64,000 nucleotides of DNA. Source: Bin87 sp965219925. Its GTDB lineage: Bacteria > Chloroflexota > Dehalococcoidia > Lucifugimonadales > UBA3495. Below are positions 1 through 9,398 of this stretch, piece after piece. A model generated the notes under the pieces. That model was not told the origin of the DNA and ran no database searches. It saw nothing but the letters and a program-made list of their open reading frames with translations. The stretch lies in the NCBI GenBank assembly GCA_965219925.1, contig OZ244795.1, positions 496,001-560,000 of the forward strand. The letters run 5' to 3'. Numbering within the stretch: position 1 is the stretch's first letter; each line of letters starts with the position of its first letter. A program made the translations under genes and the position numbers.

Positions 1-48
1 TATCGCATATATCATTGTAGTCTTGAGTCCAATAAGTGGAGAATCCCC

Positions 49-1152
49 ATGGCAAATACCGGAAACGACACGCCGTTCATCAACGCTAATTTCGCCATGA
101 CCGTAATCAAACGGGCGGCGGAAATCGTTGCCGGCGCTACGACAACGCCGGGGCAGGGGTGCGACGCTTTCAGCGCATTCCACCAGGCAAGGGACGAGTT
201 CAAAGCCGGCGAGACTCGCCAACAGGAGAAGAGCCGGAGCTACGGCTGGGCGCTGTTGATTAGGGACGCAGGACAGTACATCAAAATCCGTCACCCGATA
301 TACGGGGATTCCTTCACGCCCATCGGGGACTGGAGCGAAGCAACGGCTCCTAACGTAGTGGCGCAAACCCTGCGGGAAGCCGCCACGGCCATCGCTGACC
401 TGGTGGCGGAGCGAACCCGAGCCGCCAGCAAATTCGAGGCCATGACGCCTCAGGAAATGGCCGAGTATGACCTCATGTGGAAAGCCGCCGCTTTCCTTAC
501 CCGTCAGGGCCTAACCGTTACCGTCGCTTGGGATCGGGAGAACCCGAATGGCCCCATTGACTACCGGGCAACCGTTGACGGAGTGGAGTGGGCCTTCGAA
601 CTTACCGAGCTGCGTATCGACGCCGAGGGTTCCCACCTCACTATCGGGCACCCCTCAGAGCGCAAAACCATCCGGGAGCAACAGGACCAACTGGTTACGA
701 AAGTTCCCCAGATACCCGACGGCCCCGACGCGCTCCAACAAGCCCTCGACAACGCCGCACAGCACGGCAGCAAACCAAGCAAACTCAAGGCTCTGAACGG
801 GGTCAGGTATTGCCTGATACTGCACAACCGGCAATTCCTGTATGTGCCGGATTGGGAGAAAATCGCCATTCCAGACCTCAGCGCATTCGACGCGGTTTTA
901 GTGCTGCATCAGGAAAGCTTTCCACCGGCACAAACGTGGCAGGTTCTTCGGAACGGTTTTGGCAAGCCCGTGCGAAGCCAGAACGTCAACGACTTAGGCG
1001 ACATCGCGGCGTTCAGAAACTCCAACCGAGCGCACCGCATCGACGCAAAACTGGTCAAATCAGCTTGGCAGCAGATTGAAGCCCTGGGGCTGACTGACGA
1101 CGATATTCGCGCCGCCATAACCGAGGCCAGAGCAAAGAACAGCCACCGGTGA
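49..1152 (+). CDS. Hypothetical protein, possible nuclease-like fold
   Basis: A 367-residue protein whose family I do not recognise. The middle part (about residues 165-190) has an Asp in a GPIDYR segment followed by a strand ending FELTEL, which loosely resembles the D...ExT/K core of restriction-like folds; the usual Lys is a Thr, so catalysis is doubtful. No signal peptide or membrane segment is visible. Its TGA stop overlaps the ATG of the downstream PIN-domain gene by one base, which suggests translational coupling, possibly a two-gene stress or defence module. The start is ATG at 49, with only about 48 bases of upstream sequence in the window. Confidence 0.7.
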   Translation: MANTGNDTPFINANFAMTVIKRAAEIVAGATTTPGQGCDAFSAFHQARDEFKAGETRQQEKSRSYGWALLIRDAGQYIKIRHPIYGDSFTPIGDWSEATAPNVVAQTLREAATAIADLVAERTRAASKFEAMTPQEMAEYDLMWKAAAFLTRQGLTVTVAWDRENPNGPIDYRATVDGVEWAFELTELRIDAEGSHLTIGHPSERKTIREQQDQLVTKVPQIPDGPDALQQALDNAAQHGSKPSKLKALNGVRYCLILHNRQFLYVPDWEKIAIPDLSAFDAVLVLHQESFPPAQTWQVLRNGFGKPVRSQNVNDLGDIAAFRNSNRAHRIDAKLVKSAWQQIEALGLTDDDIRAAITEARAKNSHR

Positions 1153-1571
1153 TGCGTCTAGTGTTGGACACCAATACGGTGCTAATGCCAATCACCAGAG
1201 CAACCAGCAGTGACACATGGCTGCGTGAGGCGTGGGAACAACTCTATTTCATACCGTTAATCAGCGACGATACTGAGTCAGAGCTCATCCGAACCCTACG
1301 CAACCGCAGATTTGGACTCGAACCGGGCCAAATTCCCGCCGCCACCGCCGTCTACCTGGATTACTGTGAAAGGGTTGCTATATCAGAATGGCCACCGGAA
1401 ACCCCATTATGTCGTGATCCTAACGACCAGCGATTCCTAATCCTCGCCTACCAGGCTGAAGCAGACTTTTTGGTAACCCGGGATGACGACCTCCTGGTAC
1501 TCAAGGACGAATCAGAAATTCCGATTGTCCCGACATCCGAATTGCGCGTTATACTGCATCAACAACTCTGA
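1152..1571 (+). CDS. PIN-domain ribonuclease (VapC-like)
   Basis: A 139-residue PIN-fold protein of the type usually annotated as a toxin component of toxin-antitoxin systems; such proteins cleave RNA using Mg2+ held by a cluster of acidic residues. The N-terminal LVLDTN carries the first Asp, an ESELIRTL segment the conserved Glu, and DPNDQ plus LVTRDDDLL the C-terminal acidic residues. ATG at 1152 overlaps the preceding stop; a GTG three bases earlier is also possible. The partner encoded immediately upstream is far larger than a normal VapB antitoxin, so a classical toxin-antitoxin pair is not shown. Confidence 0.82.
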   Translation: MRLVLDTNTVLMPITRATSSDTWLREAWEQLYFIPLISDDTESELIRTLRNRRFGLEPGQIPAATAVYLDYCERVAISEWPPETPLCRDPNDQRFLILAYQAEADFLVTRDDDLLVLKDESEIPIVPTSELRVILHQQL

Positions 1572-1588
1572 CGTCCAAGCCTAACTAT

Positions 1589-1888
1589 ATGACCACTCCC
1601 ACCGAACCAATCCTCTACGCCGACGGAGCCGCCGTCCGCATTCGCACCGGTTCGCCGGCGCACCATTTTCGCACGCCGGCTTACATCCAGGGCCACACCG
1701 GAACAGTGGCCGCGCTGTGCGGTGTGTATCCCAACCCGGAGTCCCTGGCCCACGGCGGCGACGGGCTGCCTCGGCAACCCCTCTACCGCATCGAGCTGCG
1801 CCAGACTGACCTGTGGCCCGATTATTCCGGAAACCCCGCCGACACTCTGCAGGTGGACGTGTACCAGCATTGGCTGGAACCGGCCTGA
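1589..1888 (+). CDS. nthB: Nitrile hydratase beta-subunit C-terminal half (SH3-like)
   Basis: A 99-residue protein matching only the SH3-like C-terminal half of nitrile hydratase beta: the VRIRTGSPAHHFRTPAYIQG stretch, HTGTV, an LYRIEL segment, and DLWPDYSG before a VDVYQHWLEPA ending. Full beta subunits are roughly twice as long. In thiocyanate hydrolase the two beta halves are separate subunits, so a split arrangement is known in the superfamily, but no gene for the N-terminal half lies nearby. It is followed 11 bases later by the alpha subunit. Together they should hydrate nitriles to amides in the cytoplasm. Confidence 0.8.
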   Translation: MTTPTEPILYADGAAVRIRTGSPAHHFRTPAYIQGHTGTVAALCGVYPNPESLAHGGDGLPRQPLYRIELRQTDLWPDYSGNPADTLQVDVYQHWLEPA

Positions 1889-1899
1889 CTTGGAGAAAT

Positions 1900-2517
1900 A
1901 TGATGACCTCTACGCACAACGTTGACCACATCCACGACCAGCCCATGAGCGATGTGGCCCTCCGGTCGGTTGCCATTGAAACCCTGTTGGTGGAAAAAGG
2001 CATCATAGATGCCGCCGAAATCAGTCGGCAGGTTGACCTGATGGATGGCCGCACGCCTGCCGACGGCGCCCGGGTTGTGGCTCGCGCGTGGGTCGATCCC
2101 GACTTCAAGGCCGGCCTGCTGGATGATCCGCGCTCTGCCCTGGCGGAGCTGGGATTCAATCTGCCGGCGGAAACCCCTCACCTGGCGGTCGTCGAAAACA
2201 CCGATACCCGGCATAATCTGGTGGTGTGTACGCTGTGCTCGTGCTATCCACGGATGCTGCTGGGTCGCCCGCCCGACTGGTACAAGAGCCTGGCTTACCG
2301 CGCCCGCGCCGTCCGCGACCCCCGCGGTGTGATGGCCGAGTTTGGCTCAGCCCCGCCGGTTGATGCCGAAGTACGGGTTCTGGACAGCACCGCCGACCTG
2401 CGTTATCTCGTGCTGCCCCGCCGACCCGAAGGAACCGAGGGCATGAACGAGAATGAATTGGCGAGACTGGTCACGCGCGACAGCATGATCGGCGTATCTG
2501 ATGCGCTAATGCCGTAG
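1900..2517 (+). CDS. nthA: Nitrile hydratase alpha subunit, cobalt type
   Basis: A 205-residue metal-binding subunit that hydrates nitriles to amides. The signature VCTLCSCYP places the three metal-ligand cysteines at residues 110, 113 and 115; Thr in CTLCSC is the cobalt-type signature, whereas iron enzymes have CSLCSC. The region from GRPPDWYKSLAYRARAVRDP to the C-terminus follows the family. ATG at 1900 was chosen because GGAGAA lies just upstream and the in-frame ATG at 1813 lies inside the beta gene. Thiocyanate hydrolase gamma shares the motif, so nitrile as substrate is an inference. No activator/metallochaperone gene is visible in the neighbourhood. Confidence 0.88.
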   Translation: MMTSTHNVDHIHDQPMSDVALRSVAIETLLVEKGIIDAAEISRQVDLMDGRTPADGARVVARAWVDPDFKAGLLDDPRSALAELGFNLPAETPHLAVVENTDTRHNLVVCTLCSCYPRMLLGRPPDWYKSLAYRARAVRDPRGVMAEFGSAPPVDAEVRVLDSTADLRYLVLPRRPEGTEGMNENELARLVTRDSMIGVSDALMP

Positions 2518-2540
2518 TCCACTTGAAAGTCCAGCCGTCC

Positions 2541-2600
2541 TTCGACAGGCTCAGGATGAGCGGATGGGAGTGTAGAACCGCTCACGGTGAGCCTGTCGAA
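2541..2600. repeat. Inverted repeat between convergent genes
   Basis: Arms TTCGACAGGCTCA and TGAGCCTGTCGAA, with inner arms TGAGCGG/CCGCTCA, form a long imperfect hairpin between the convergent nthA and rpiB ends. It may act as a bidirectional terminator but has no T-tract. The TTCGACAGGCTC motif recurs in many repeat clusters of this window. Confidence 0.7.
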
Positions 2601-2603
2601 CCG

Positions 2604-3032
2604 CTACTCGTCTATCTGGCTAATTCGCCTCAGATGACGCCCGCCTTCAAACTCGGTCTTCAACCACACATCTACCACTTCGCGGGCCGTTTCCCAGGAT
2701 ACCAGCCTCTGCCCCATCGACAAAACGTTGGAGTCGTTATGCTCTCGAGCGTAACGCGCGGACTCGGCATTCCAGCACAGGGTGCAGCGTACGCCCGCCA
2801 GCCGATTGGCTACGATGGCCTCACCGTTGCCCGAACCGCCCAGGATGATGCCGCGGTCAACGTCGCCGTGGGCCACCGCCTCTGCTACCGGGCGGATCCA
2901 ACCGGGGTAGTCGGTCGCCTCTTCCGAGTAAGTCCCGTAGTCAACGGCTTCGTGGCCCAGGTAGGCCAATAACGATAGCAAACGGGACTTGTAGTCAAAT
3001 CCGGCGTGATCTGATCCGATGGCGATTTTCAT
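2604..3032 (-). CDS. rpiB: Ribose-5-phosphate isomerase B
   Basis: A 142-residue RpiB/LacA-family isomerase that interconverts ribose 5-phosphate and ribulose 5-phosphate in the pentose phosphate pathway. It opens with the family signature MKIAIGSDHAGFD and keeps GGSGNGEAIVANR and the VRCTLC...ARYAREHNDSNVLSMG region that holds the catalytic Cys and phosphate-binding residues. ATG at 3032 is preferred over 3056 because the family starts at MKIAIGSDH. The C-terminus is slightly short but complete. It stands alone, convergent with nthA. Confidence 0.95.
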   Translation of the reverse strand: MKIAIGSDHAGFDYKSRLLSLLAYLGHEAVDYGTYSEEATDYPGWIRPVAEAVAHGDVDRGIILGGSGNGEAIVANRLAGVRCTLCWNAESARYAREHNDSNVLSMGQRLVSWETAREVVDVWLKTEFEGGRHLRRISQIDE

Positions 3033-3093
3033 AGGTCGCGCTCCGGTCGCTAGCATAGCATCAAAGTGGGATACTTGTCATCGTAACTGCGTG

Positions 3094-3274
3094 CTCATGC
3101 GTACCCACTTTGTCATTGCGACCCCGTACTTGATACGGAGGTGGCAATCTCGTCGCCGTAGCAACGGCGGTTCGCGGACGTGTGTTCAGCCTCATCGAGA
3201 TTGTCACGTCCCTCGACAAGCTCGGGATGAGCGGAAGATCCTCGCAATGACAGATTAAAGCGAGTACGCGGGAG
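3094..3274. repeat. Dispersed repeat, GCGTACCCACTTT-ended type
   Basis: An inverted-repeat element with imperfect ends (CTCATGCGTACCCACTTT against AAAGCGAGTACGCGGGAG). Its core is the TGTCATTGCGA...TCGCAATGACA sequence found throughout the window. It lies upstream of the thiolase gene. It resembles the element at 24775-24941. Confidence 0.7.
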
Positions 3275-3368
3275 ACTGACGCGCATCCCCGGGCACCGAC
3301 GTTTGTGGCATAATGGGCGGCGATTTTCCACACCCACTTTCCAATCTCACCACGGAGGTGCATACGGC

Positions 3369-4550
3369 ATGGTTGACCTGAGGCGCGCTGCCGCCATCGT
3401 AGGCATCCACGAGCACGTCACCCGATACGCTCCCGACAAAAGCGAGCTACAAATTCAGGGCGAGAGCGTAATCAAGGCCCTGGCCGACGCCGGTCTTACC
3501 AAAAACGACGTCGACGGCCTGTTTACGGCGTCCAGCAGTATCCGCAACAGTGGCATGAACCTGGCCGATTACCTGAACATGTACCCCAGGTACGTCGATA
3601 ACACCACGGTGGGAGGCGGGTCTTTCGAGTTCCATCTTTCCCACGCGCTCACGGCCATCGCCGCCGGACGCATCAACGTTGCTGTTATAACTTACAGCAG
3701 CCTGGCCCGGTCGGGCGGAGTTTCCGTCGGCACGGGCGGCGTAGGTCGTTTCGGTCATCCCATCCTGGACCCCGCTCCCGACAGCTTCGAGGAACTTTAC
3801 GGCCTGACCACCGTGGGCCTGTACGCCATGATTGCCCGTCGACACATGCACCTTTTCGGCACCACGTCCGAGCAGCTGGCCGAGGTTTCCGTCGCCATGC
3901 GACACCACGCTTCAATGAACCCGGAAGCCCTCTTCCGTGATCCCGTAACCGTGGCAGATGTTGTCAACTCCCGCGTTATTTCCGATCCGCTCCACCTGAT
4001 GGACTGCTGCGTCATTACCGACGGCGGCGGCGCGGTGGTCGTCGCCTCGCCGGAGGTGGCCCGCAATTGCCGCCAGACGCCCGTTTGGGTTCTTGGCGTC
4101 GGGGAGGCCATCGCCCACCAGGGAGCCGGCAAGCGCGACCTCATCTATATTGCCGCCCACCAGAGCGCGCCGCGCGCTTTCGAGATGGCCGGTGTGACCC
4201 ACGACAACATCGACATGGCCATGGTGTACGACTCCTTCACCATCACCGTCGTAGAAACCCTGGAGGACCTTGGCTTCTGCAAGAAGGGCGAGGGCGGAGA
4301 GTTCGTCAGTGGCGGGCGGCTCAAGGTTGGCGGCGCATTGCCTACCAACACCGACGGCGGCGGCCTGTCGTCGAATCATCCTGGGATGCGTGGACTCTTT
4401 CTCCTGCTGGAAGCCACCAGACAACTTCGACACGAATTCGACGGCACCGGACGCCAGGTGCCCAACTGCCAAATCGCGCTGGCCCACGGCACGGGCGGCG
4501 CCCTCGGTTCCCGCCATAGCGGCGGTACCGTCATCCTGGGGAGGGATTAA
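3369..4550 (+). CDS. Thiolase-family protein (SCP-x/acetyl-CoA acetyltransferase-like)
   Basis: A 393-residue thiolase-fold protein. The usual first active-site Cys region (normally GxCxSS) reads GGGSFEFHLSHAL, so the nucleophilic Cys appears replaced by Ser or Phe; the C-terminal HGTGGALGSRHSGGTVIL matches the SCP2/thiolase-like subfamily. Such proteins typically work with a DUF35 zinc-ribbon partner, as here, where the partner follows after 2 bases. The role may be CoA-thioester cleavage or aldol-type chemistry in side-chain degradation, but the missing Cys makes classical thiolysis uncertain. ATG at 3369 follows a GGAGGT ribosome site nine bases upstream. Confidence 0.88.
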   Translation: MVDLRRAAAIVGIHEHVTRYAPDKSELQIQGESVIKALADAGLTKNDVDGLFTASSSIRNSGMNLADYLNMYPRYVDNTTVGGGSFEFHLSHALTAIAAGRINVAVITYSSLARSGGVSVGTGGVGRFGHPILDPAPDSFEELYGLTTVGLYAMIARRHMHLFGTTSEQLAEVSVAMRHHASMNPEALFRDPVTVADVVNSRVISDPLHLMDCCVITDGGGAVVVASPEVARNCRQTPVWVLGVGEAIAHQGAGKRDLIYIAAHQSAPRAFEMAGVTHDNIDMAMVYDSFTITVVETLEDLGFCKKGEGGEFVSGGRLKVGGALPTNTDGGGLSSNHPGMRGLFLLLEATRQLRHEFDGTGRQVPNCQIALAHGTGGALGSRHSGGTVILGRD

Positions 4551-4552
4551 CC

Positions 4553-4963
4553 ATGCCGGAATGGAACAGGCCTTTGCCGACTATCGTCGGTGAAACTCGA
4601 CCCTTTTGGGATTCGTGCCGTCGCGGACAACTCGTCATCCAGCGTTGCGACGACTGCAACGAGTATCAATGGTACCCCCGCGGCATTTGCGCCAACTGCT
4701 GGAGCGAGAACATCCAGTGGGTGCAGTCCAGCGGGCACGGCACGGTGTGGACTTATACCGTAACCAATCAGAACCGGACTACCGGTTTTGAGGAGATGGT
4801 CCCTTACGTGCTGGCGCTGGTAGAACTTGATGAGGGGGTCCGCATGTTCACCAACATCGTGGATTGCAACCCCGCCGACGTGTCAATTGGGATGGAGGTG
4901 GAAGTAACCTTCCGGACCGCCACCCCGCAGATCAGCATCCCGTACTTCAAACCGGCCGCGTGA
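4553..4963 (+). CDS. DUF35 zinc-ribbon/OB-fold partner of the thiolase
   Basis: A 136-residue protein with an N-terminal rubredoxin-like zinc ribbon (RCDDC about residues 31-35 and CANC about residues 46-49) and a C-terminal OB fold (GTVWTYTVTNQ, PYVLALVELDEGVRMFTNIV). DUF35 proteins bind CoA thioesters and form complexes with thiolase-like or hydratase partners; the two-base gap to the upstream thiolase supports a complex. Its last 22 bases, including the stop, recur exactly at 5630-5651. Confidence 0.92.
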   Translation: MPEWNRPLPTIVGETRPFWDSCRRGQLVIQRCDDCNEYQWYPRGICANCWSENIQWVQSSGHGTVWTYTVTNQNRTTGFEEMVPYVLALVELDEGVRMFTNIVDCNPADVSIGMEVEVTFRTATPQISIPYFKPAA

Positions 4964-4968
4964 CAACT

Positions 4969-4991
4969 CCCTCTCCCTTGATGGGAGAGGG
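4969..4991. repeat. CCCTCTCCC hairpin repeat
   Basis: A 9-bp perfect stem CCCTCTCCC/GGGAGAGGG with a five-base loop directly after DUF35, continuing into GTTGGGGTGAGGG. The same repeat occurs in the opposite orientation near 19925-19950. It has no T-tract. Confidence 0.7.
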
Positions 4992-5047
4992 TTGGGGTGA
5001 GGGTGAAACGCCCCACCGGATAATTCGCTCCTCCCGGCAATACGGCT

Positions 5048-5587
5048 ATGAACAGCAATGTGTACCATATCCACTTTCTCGACCACCAAATGCCGGCTGG
5101 CGAACCGGACTTAGTCCGGTTCGCCAGAGACTACGCCGCTGAACTCAGTGGCGCCAGCTTGGATGACATCACCTGCTTCATACAACAGCACACTGGCGAC
5201 CCCAGCTATCGAGTGACTATCAGCGTCCCACAGCGCCTGACCGACGCCATCCAGCGCATCGCAGATTCCGGTCTCGAACCCGTCTTTGAAGAACCGGAAA
5301 GGCCCTACGTGGACGGCGATTCCTGCGTAGTCCCCGGTTCATTCCAAATCAGACACTTCGGCGCTACCATCGACCCCAGGGTGGTTTCCAACCACCCGCA
5401 AAGGCAAAGCATAATGGCCGAAGTCCTCACCGAACACGTCCCGGACCTACCAGACATCGCCAAAAACTTTCTCAACTGGAACTACATAGAGACCGATGAA
5501 GAAACCGGCCTAATCGTAATCTTCTGGGGCGACGGCGCAGAGGAGGAGATCGAACTCTATCCCTCCAACAGCGAATTCGCGATTTAG
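5048..5587 (+). CDS. Hypothetical protein
   Basis: A 179-residue soluble acidic protein of unknown family with no clear motif. It lies between the DUF35 gene and a second copy of the DUF35 tail, so it may have arrived by insertion or local duplication. Base composition and in-frame length support a real gene. A weak AATACGGCTATG context precedes ATG at 5048 and no strong ribosome site is seen. Confidence 0.6.
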   Translation: MNSNVYHIHFLDHQMPAGEPDLVRFARDYAAELSGASLDDITCFIQQHTGDPSYRVTISVPQRLTDAIQRIADSGLEPVFEEPERPYVDGDSCVVPGSFQIRHFGATIDPRVVSNHPQRQSIMAEVLTEHVPDLPDIAKNFLNWNYIETDEETGLIVIFWGDGAEEEIELYPSNSEFAI

Positions 5588-5629
5588 CCGGAAGAACGAT
5601 TGCCCGGCCCCGTCCAATCATCACCCCCC

Positions 5630-5651
5630 TACTTCAAACCGGCCGCGTGAC
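5630..5651 (+). repeat. Second copy of the DUF35 gene tail
   Basis: A 22-bp perfect direct repeat of 4943-4964. In frame it encodes YFKPAA and the stop, so it is a remnant of a duplicated DUF35 3' end; similarity continues imperfectly a few bases upstream. Confidence 0.85.
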
Positions 5652-5668
5652 CTGCGGTTACAACGCCA

Positions 5669-5845
5669 GGCTCTGTTGACATTTTGAAATTTCATTTCGT
5701 CATTCCGGCGAAAGAACGTCACCCCGTACTTGATACGGGGCCGGAATCCAGTGCTCCAAATAAGCATAACTATCCCGAAATTAGCCACCTCCCGACTCTC
5801 TGGATTCCCGCGAAAGCGGGAATGATTGGAAATGTCAACAGAACC
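5669..5845. mobile_element. Small non-autonomous element with IS5-like ends
   Basis: Terminal inverted repeats GGCTCTGTTGACATTT and (reversed) GGTTCTGTTGACATTT enclose 177 bp with no gene but with further inverted repeats (CATTCCGGCG..., GATTCCCGCGAAAGCGGG). The ends match those of the resident IS5 element at 62824-63633 (GGTAGTGTTGACATTT as flanked there) at 14 of 16 positions, so it is probably a non-autonomous relative. The flanks CCAG/CTAA are not a perfect target duplication. Confidence 0.7.
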
Positions 5846-5853
5846 TAATAAAG

Positions 5854-5888
5854 AAAGCCCCGCTGAGCGAGCGCACTGGCGGGGCTTT
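5854..5888 (+). terminator. Strong hairpin, terminator-like
   Basis: Perfect 10-bp stem AAAGCCCCGC/GCGGGGCTTT with a 15-base loop, ending in CTTT. It lies downstream of the hypothetical gene and upstream of the AI-2E permease, and looks like a rho-independent terminator usable on either strand. Confidence 0.7.
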
Positions 5889-6040
5889 GATTCCGGTTCA
5901 CTTAGCGCCAGCAATTGCAAGGCGAGGCACAACTGCTCATTTCCACGCTACTCTGAACTGTTACCGCGATGGTATTATCGCGTTGCGCCCCGGGCTAGCA
6001 TCGTCAGGCTTGCGAACCAACGTCACCTGCGAATCCGGAC

Positions 6041-7222
6041 GTGAGTATTCTGGAATTGAGAACGCTATCCGCTACGACCCGCCGGCGAGTGGCCCTGGCG
6101 ATGTCCCTGGTGGTGGTCGCGCTGTTCCTGGCCTTGTTGTGGCAGTTCGTGTCGATACTGGTTCCATACGCCCTCAGCGCCTTCATCGCCTTCCTGATAA
6201 TGCCGCTGGTCAACGCGCTGGCGTCAAGGTTACCCGGTCACCGGACCAGGCCCCGGGTCGTGCGGGCGGTAACAGCGGGAGTGGCCACCCTCGTGGTGTT
6301 GATTATTTTTGCTGCCGTGATCGCGGCCGGATTGTTCCAGCTGGTTCAGGGCACGTCCGCGCTGGCTGAGCGCATACCCGAGTTGGTTCAAGAGCTCCAG
6401 TTGACTATGGTTATGATCGAGCAAACCTATCGTGAGCGCGTTCCGGTAGATATACAGGCCCAGATAGACCCGCGTTTGGAAGCGGTCGGTGGGGCCATCA
6501 TTGCGGTTGCTTCCGATGCAGCAGTACAGGTTTTCGGAATCCTGAGGAGCGGCCTGTCGTTGGTTATCGCCCTGGCCGGAGCGCCCATCATCCTGTTTTA
6601 CCTGCTGTACGATGCGCCGGCCATTGGGCGCGGTATCCGTGCGCTATTGCCTGGCCCGCTCCGAAACGACGTATGCAACATCGGAGGGTTGGCCGGTTCC
6701 ACGGTTATCGCCTATCTTCGTACCCAACTGCTGATGGGTATCATGGTCGGTGTGGTCATCGGCCTGGCGATGTGGGCGTTGGGAGTTCCGGCGGCAATAG
6801 CCTTGGGCGTTCTCGCTGGGGTGGCGGAGTTAGTCCCCGTCGTGGGCCCGATATTGGCTTTCGCCGTGGCCGCAGTCGTAACCCTGGTTACGAATCCCAC
6901 CTTGTTGCCCATCGTCGCGCTCGTGTACCTGGCCGTACAGTCGTTGCAAAACATGCTGGTTGTGCCCCGAATCCAGGGGCAGGCGACGGGATTGCATCCC
7001 CTGGCCGTGATGCTGTCGCTGGCGACGTTAGGGTCGGTTTGGGGATTTTGGGGCGTATTGATCGCCGTCCCCTTCGTCGCGGCCGCATACCGAGTTTTGA
7101 GTTATGCGCGACAGGAATGGAACTCCGCAGGGATACCGGGCGAAATCGAAGCAGACCTCTCGACCGGCACACCAATAACGACAATGGATGACGACGAAGT
7201 TTTGCAACTTCCAGGTGAGTAA
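6041..7222 (+). CDS. AI-2E family transporter (PerM/UPF0118)
   Basis: A 393-residue polytopic membrane protein of the PerM/YdgG family, whose members export small molecules or ions. Hydrophobic segments lie near residues 17-60, 72-100, 165-190, 215-275 and 285-350, with the typical central soluble loop between the third and fourth segments. The PVVGPILAFAVAAVV and NMLVVPRIQGQATGLHPLAVMLS stretches are family hallmarks. The start is GTG at 6041; no strong ribosome site is visible. The transported substrate cannot be inferred. Transcribed alone. Confidence 0.9.
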   Translation: MSILELRTLSATTRRRVALAMSLVVVALFLALLWQFVSILVPYALSAFIAFLIMPLVNALASRLPGHRTRPRVVRAVTAGVATLVVLIIFAAVIAAGLFQLVQGTSALAERIPELVQELQLTMVMIEQTYRERVPVDIQAQIDPRLEAVGGAIIAVASDAAVQVFGILRSGLSLVIALAGAPIILFYLLYDAPAIGRGIRALLPGPLRNDVCNIGGLAGSTVIAYLRTQLLMGIMVGVVIGLAMWALGVPAAIALGVLAGVAELVPVVGPILAFAVAAVVTLVTNPTLLPIVALVYLAVQSLQNMLVVPRIQGQATGLHPLAVMLSLATLGSVWGFWGVLIAVPFVAAAYRVLSYARQEWNSAGIPGEIEADLSTGTPITTMDDDEVLQLPGE

Positions 7223-7488
7223 CGAAACCGCTTCGAGGCTCGGCGATCAGCGTTAGCCTGGGGATCCACCGAAACGACGCGGTTACGGCAGGGGAAAGGT
7301 TATGAGGGGTTGGGGATGCGATTGGCCGGTCTCGATTCCGTCAGATGGAGCCGGGGGAAGTCTACGGTGGCTGTGTGGGGGCGCTGAGCGCGGACAAGAC
7401 CTGCATCCATTGAGGATGTTTGCTCATGGCTAGAGTTCCTAACCCCTGGTTTTGAAGCCGGCACCAGGGATTGGCAACTATATACGAG
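7223..7488. other. Intergenic stretch
   Basis: No supported gene. Just past its right edge, the block GATCAAAAATCGGATCGCAAG (7489 on) is shared with the sequence downstream of the intact toxin gene near 12165, marking one border of a segmental duplication. Confidence 0.5.
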
Positions 7489-7517
7489 ATCAAAAATCGG
7501 ATCGCAAGGATCGAATG

Positions 7518-7778
7518 TCAGCCAAAAATGTCGGTGTGTGTACCCGTGCCTCGCAGTACGATGGTATCGCCATAATCTTCCCAGACCAGAAGTCAGTTAT
7601 ATTCAATGTGGCATTCCCAGCACGGATGCCAGTTGCCAACCAACTGGTGGACGCGCTGCCTCGGGGCCAGAGGTTCGCCGGCCAGCAATTTTTCGACGAT
7701 ACTGTCCATCTTGGTGATGTCCTTCCCACGGTTGCGAACCCGCATTTCATCTCGACGGTAGCGCTCGCAGGCGGGGTT
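7518..7778 (-). pseudogene. Dead YafQ-type toxin gene
   Basis: The reverse frame reads ERYRRDEMRVRNRGKD, then VHQLVGNWHPCWECHIEYN, stop, LLVWEDYGDTIVLRGTG, closely matching the intact toxin at 12195-12464. The Trp codon of NWLLVW has become TGA (7593-7595), and the start region is replaced by an in-frame stop. It therefore encodes no working toxin. It lies beside a frameshifted gene rather than an antitoxin. Confidence 0.85.
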
Positions 7779-7790
7779 TGTATTTGAGGG

Positions 7791-8082
7791 TCAGCAGCCT
7801 GCATTTGAGCCTAACGATTCCTCAAGTTCTTCATCGTGTAACTCGCCATCAGGCGCTATATCCAGCAACCTGTTCCAAAATGCCACAATCCGGCTTTCGT
7901 CGCCATCGTGAGGAACAATCGTGATACATAGAGATCCACCCGTTCCCGACGTCCCAATAGACGACATCCAGATTAGAGCCTGTTGCCCGAAACGCGCGCT
8001 CGCCATACTCAGGGGCATGCATATAGTCTGTAGCCTCCGCTACATGGCCAATGGCACTATCCGAAAATTCCATTACTACCAA
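7791..8082 (-). pseudogene. Possible frameshifted hypothetical gene
   Basis: Two overlapping reverse frames appear to be one gene: MEFSDSAIGHVAEATDYMHAPEYGERAF... in one frame, then ITIVPHDGDESRIVAFWNRLL... in another, with the break near 7925. Family not recognised. It sits upstream of the dead yafQ in the same orientation. Confidence 0.35.
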
Positions 8083-8168
8083 TCCTTATAAGACTTGCCT
8101 TAGTCGTTGTCGGATGATTGCATCTTCTTGAAACTCCATTGTGCTAAAAATTTCTAGGAGAAGCCCTA

Positions 8169-9397
<1,229 letters not shown>

Positions 9398-9398
<1 letters not shown>

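Noticed and set aside
7490..7804. Open minus-strand frame of 104 codons over the dead toxin gene
   Set aside because: The protein is in a frame different from the YafQ homology and has no family look; the homologous frame has stops.
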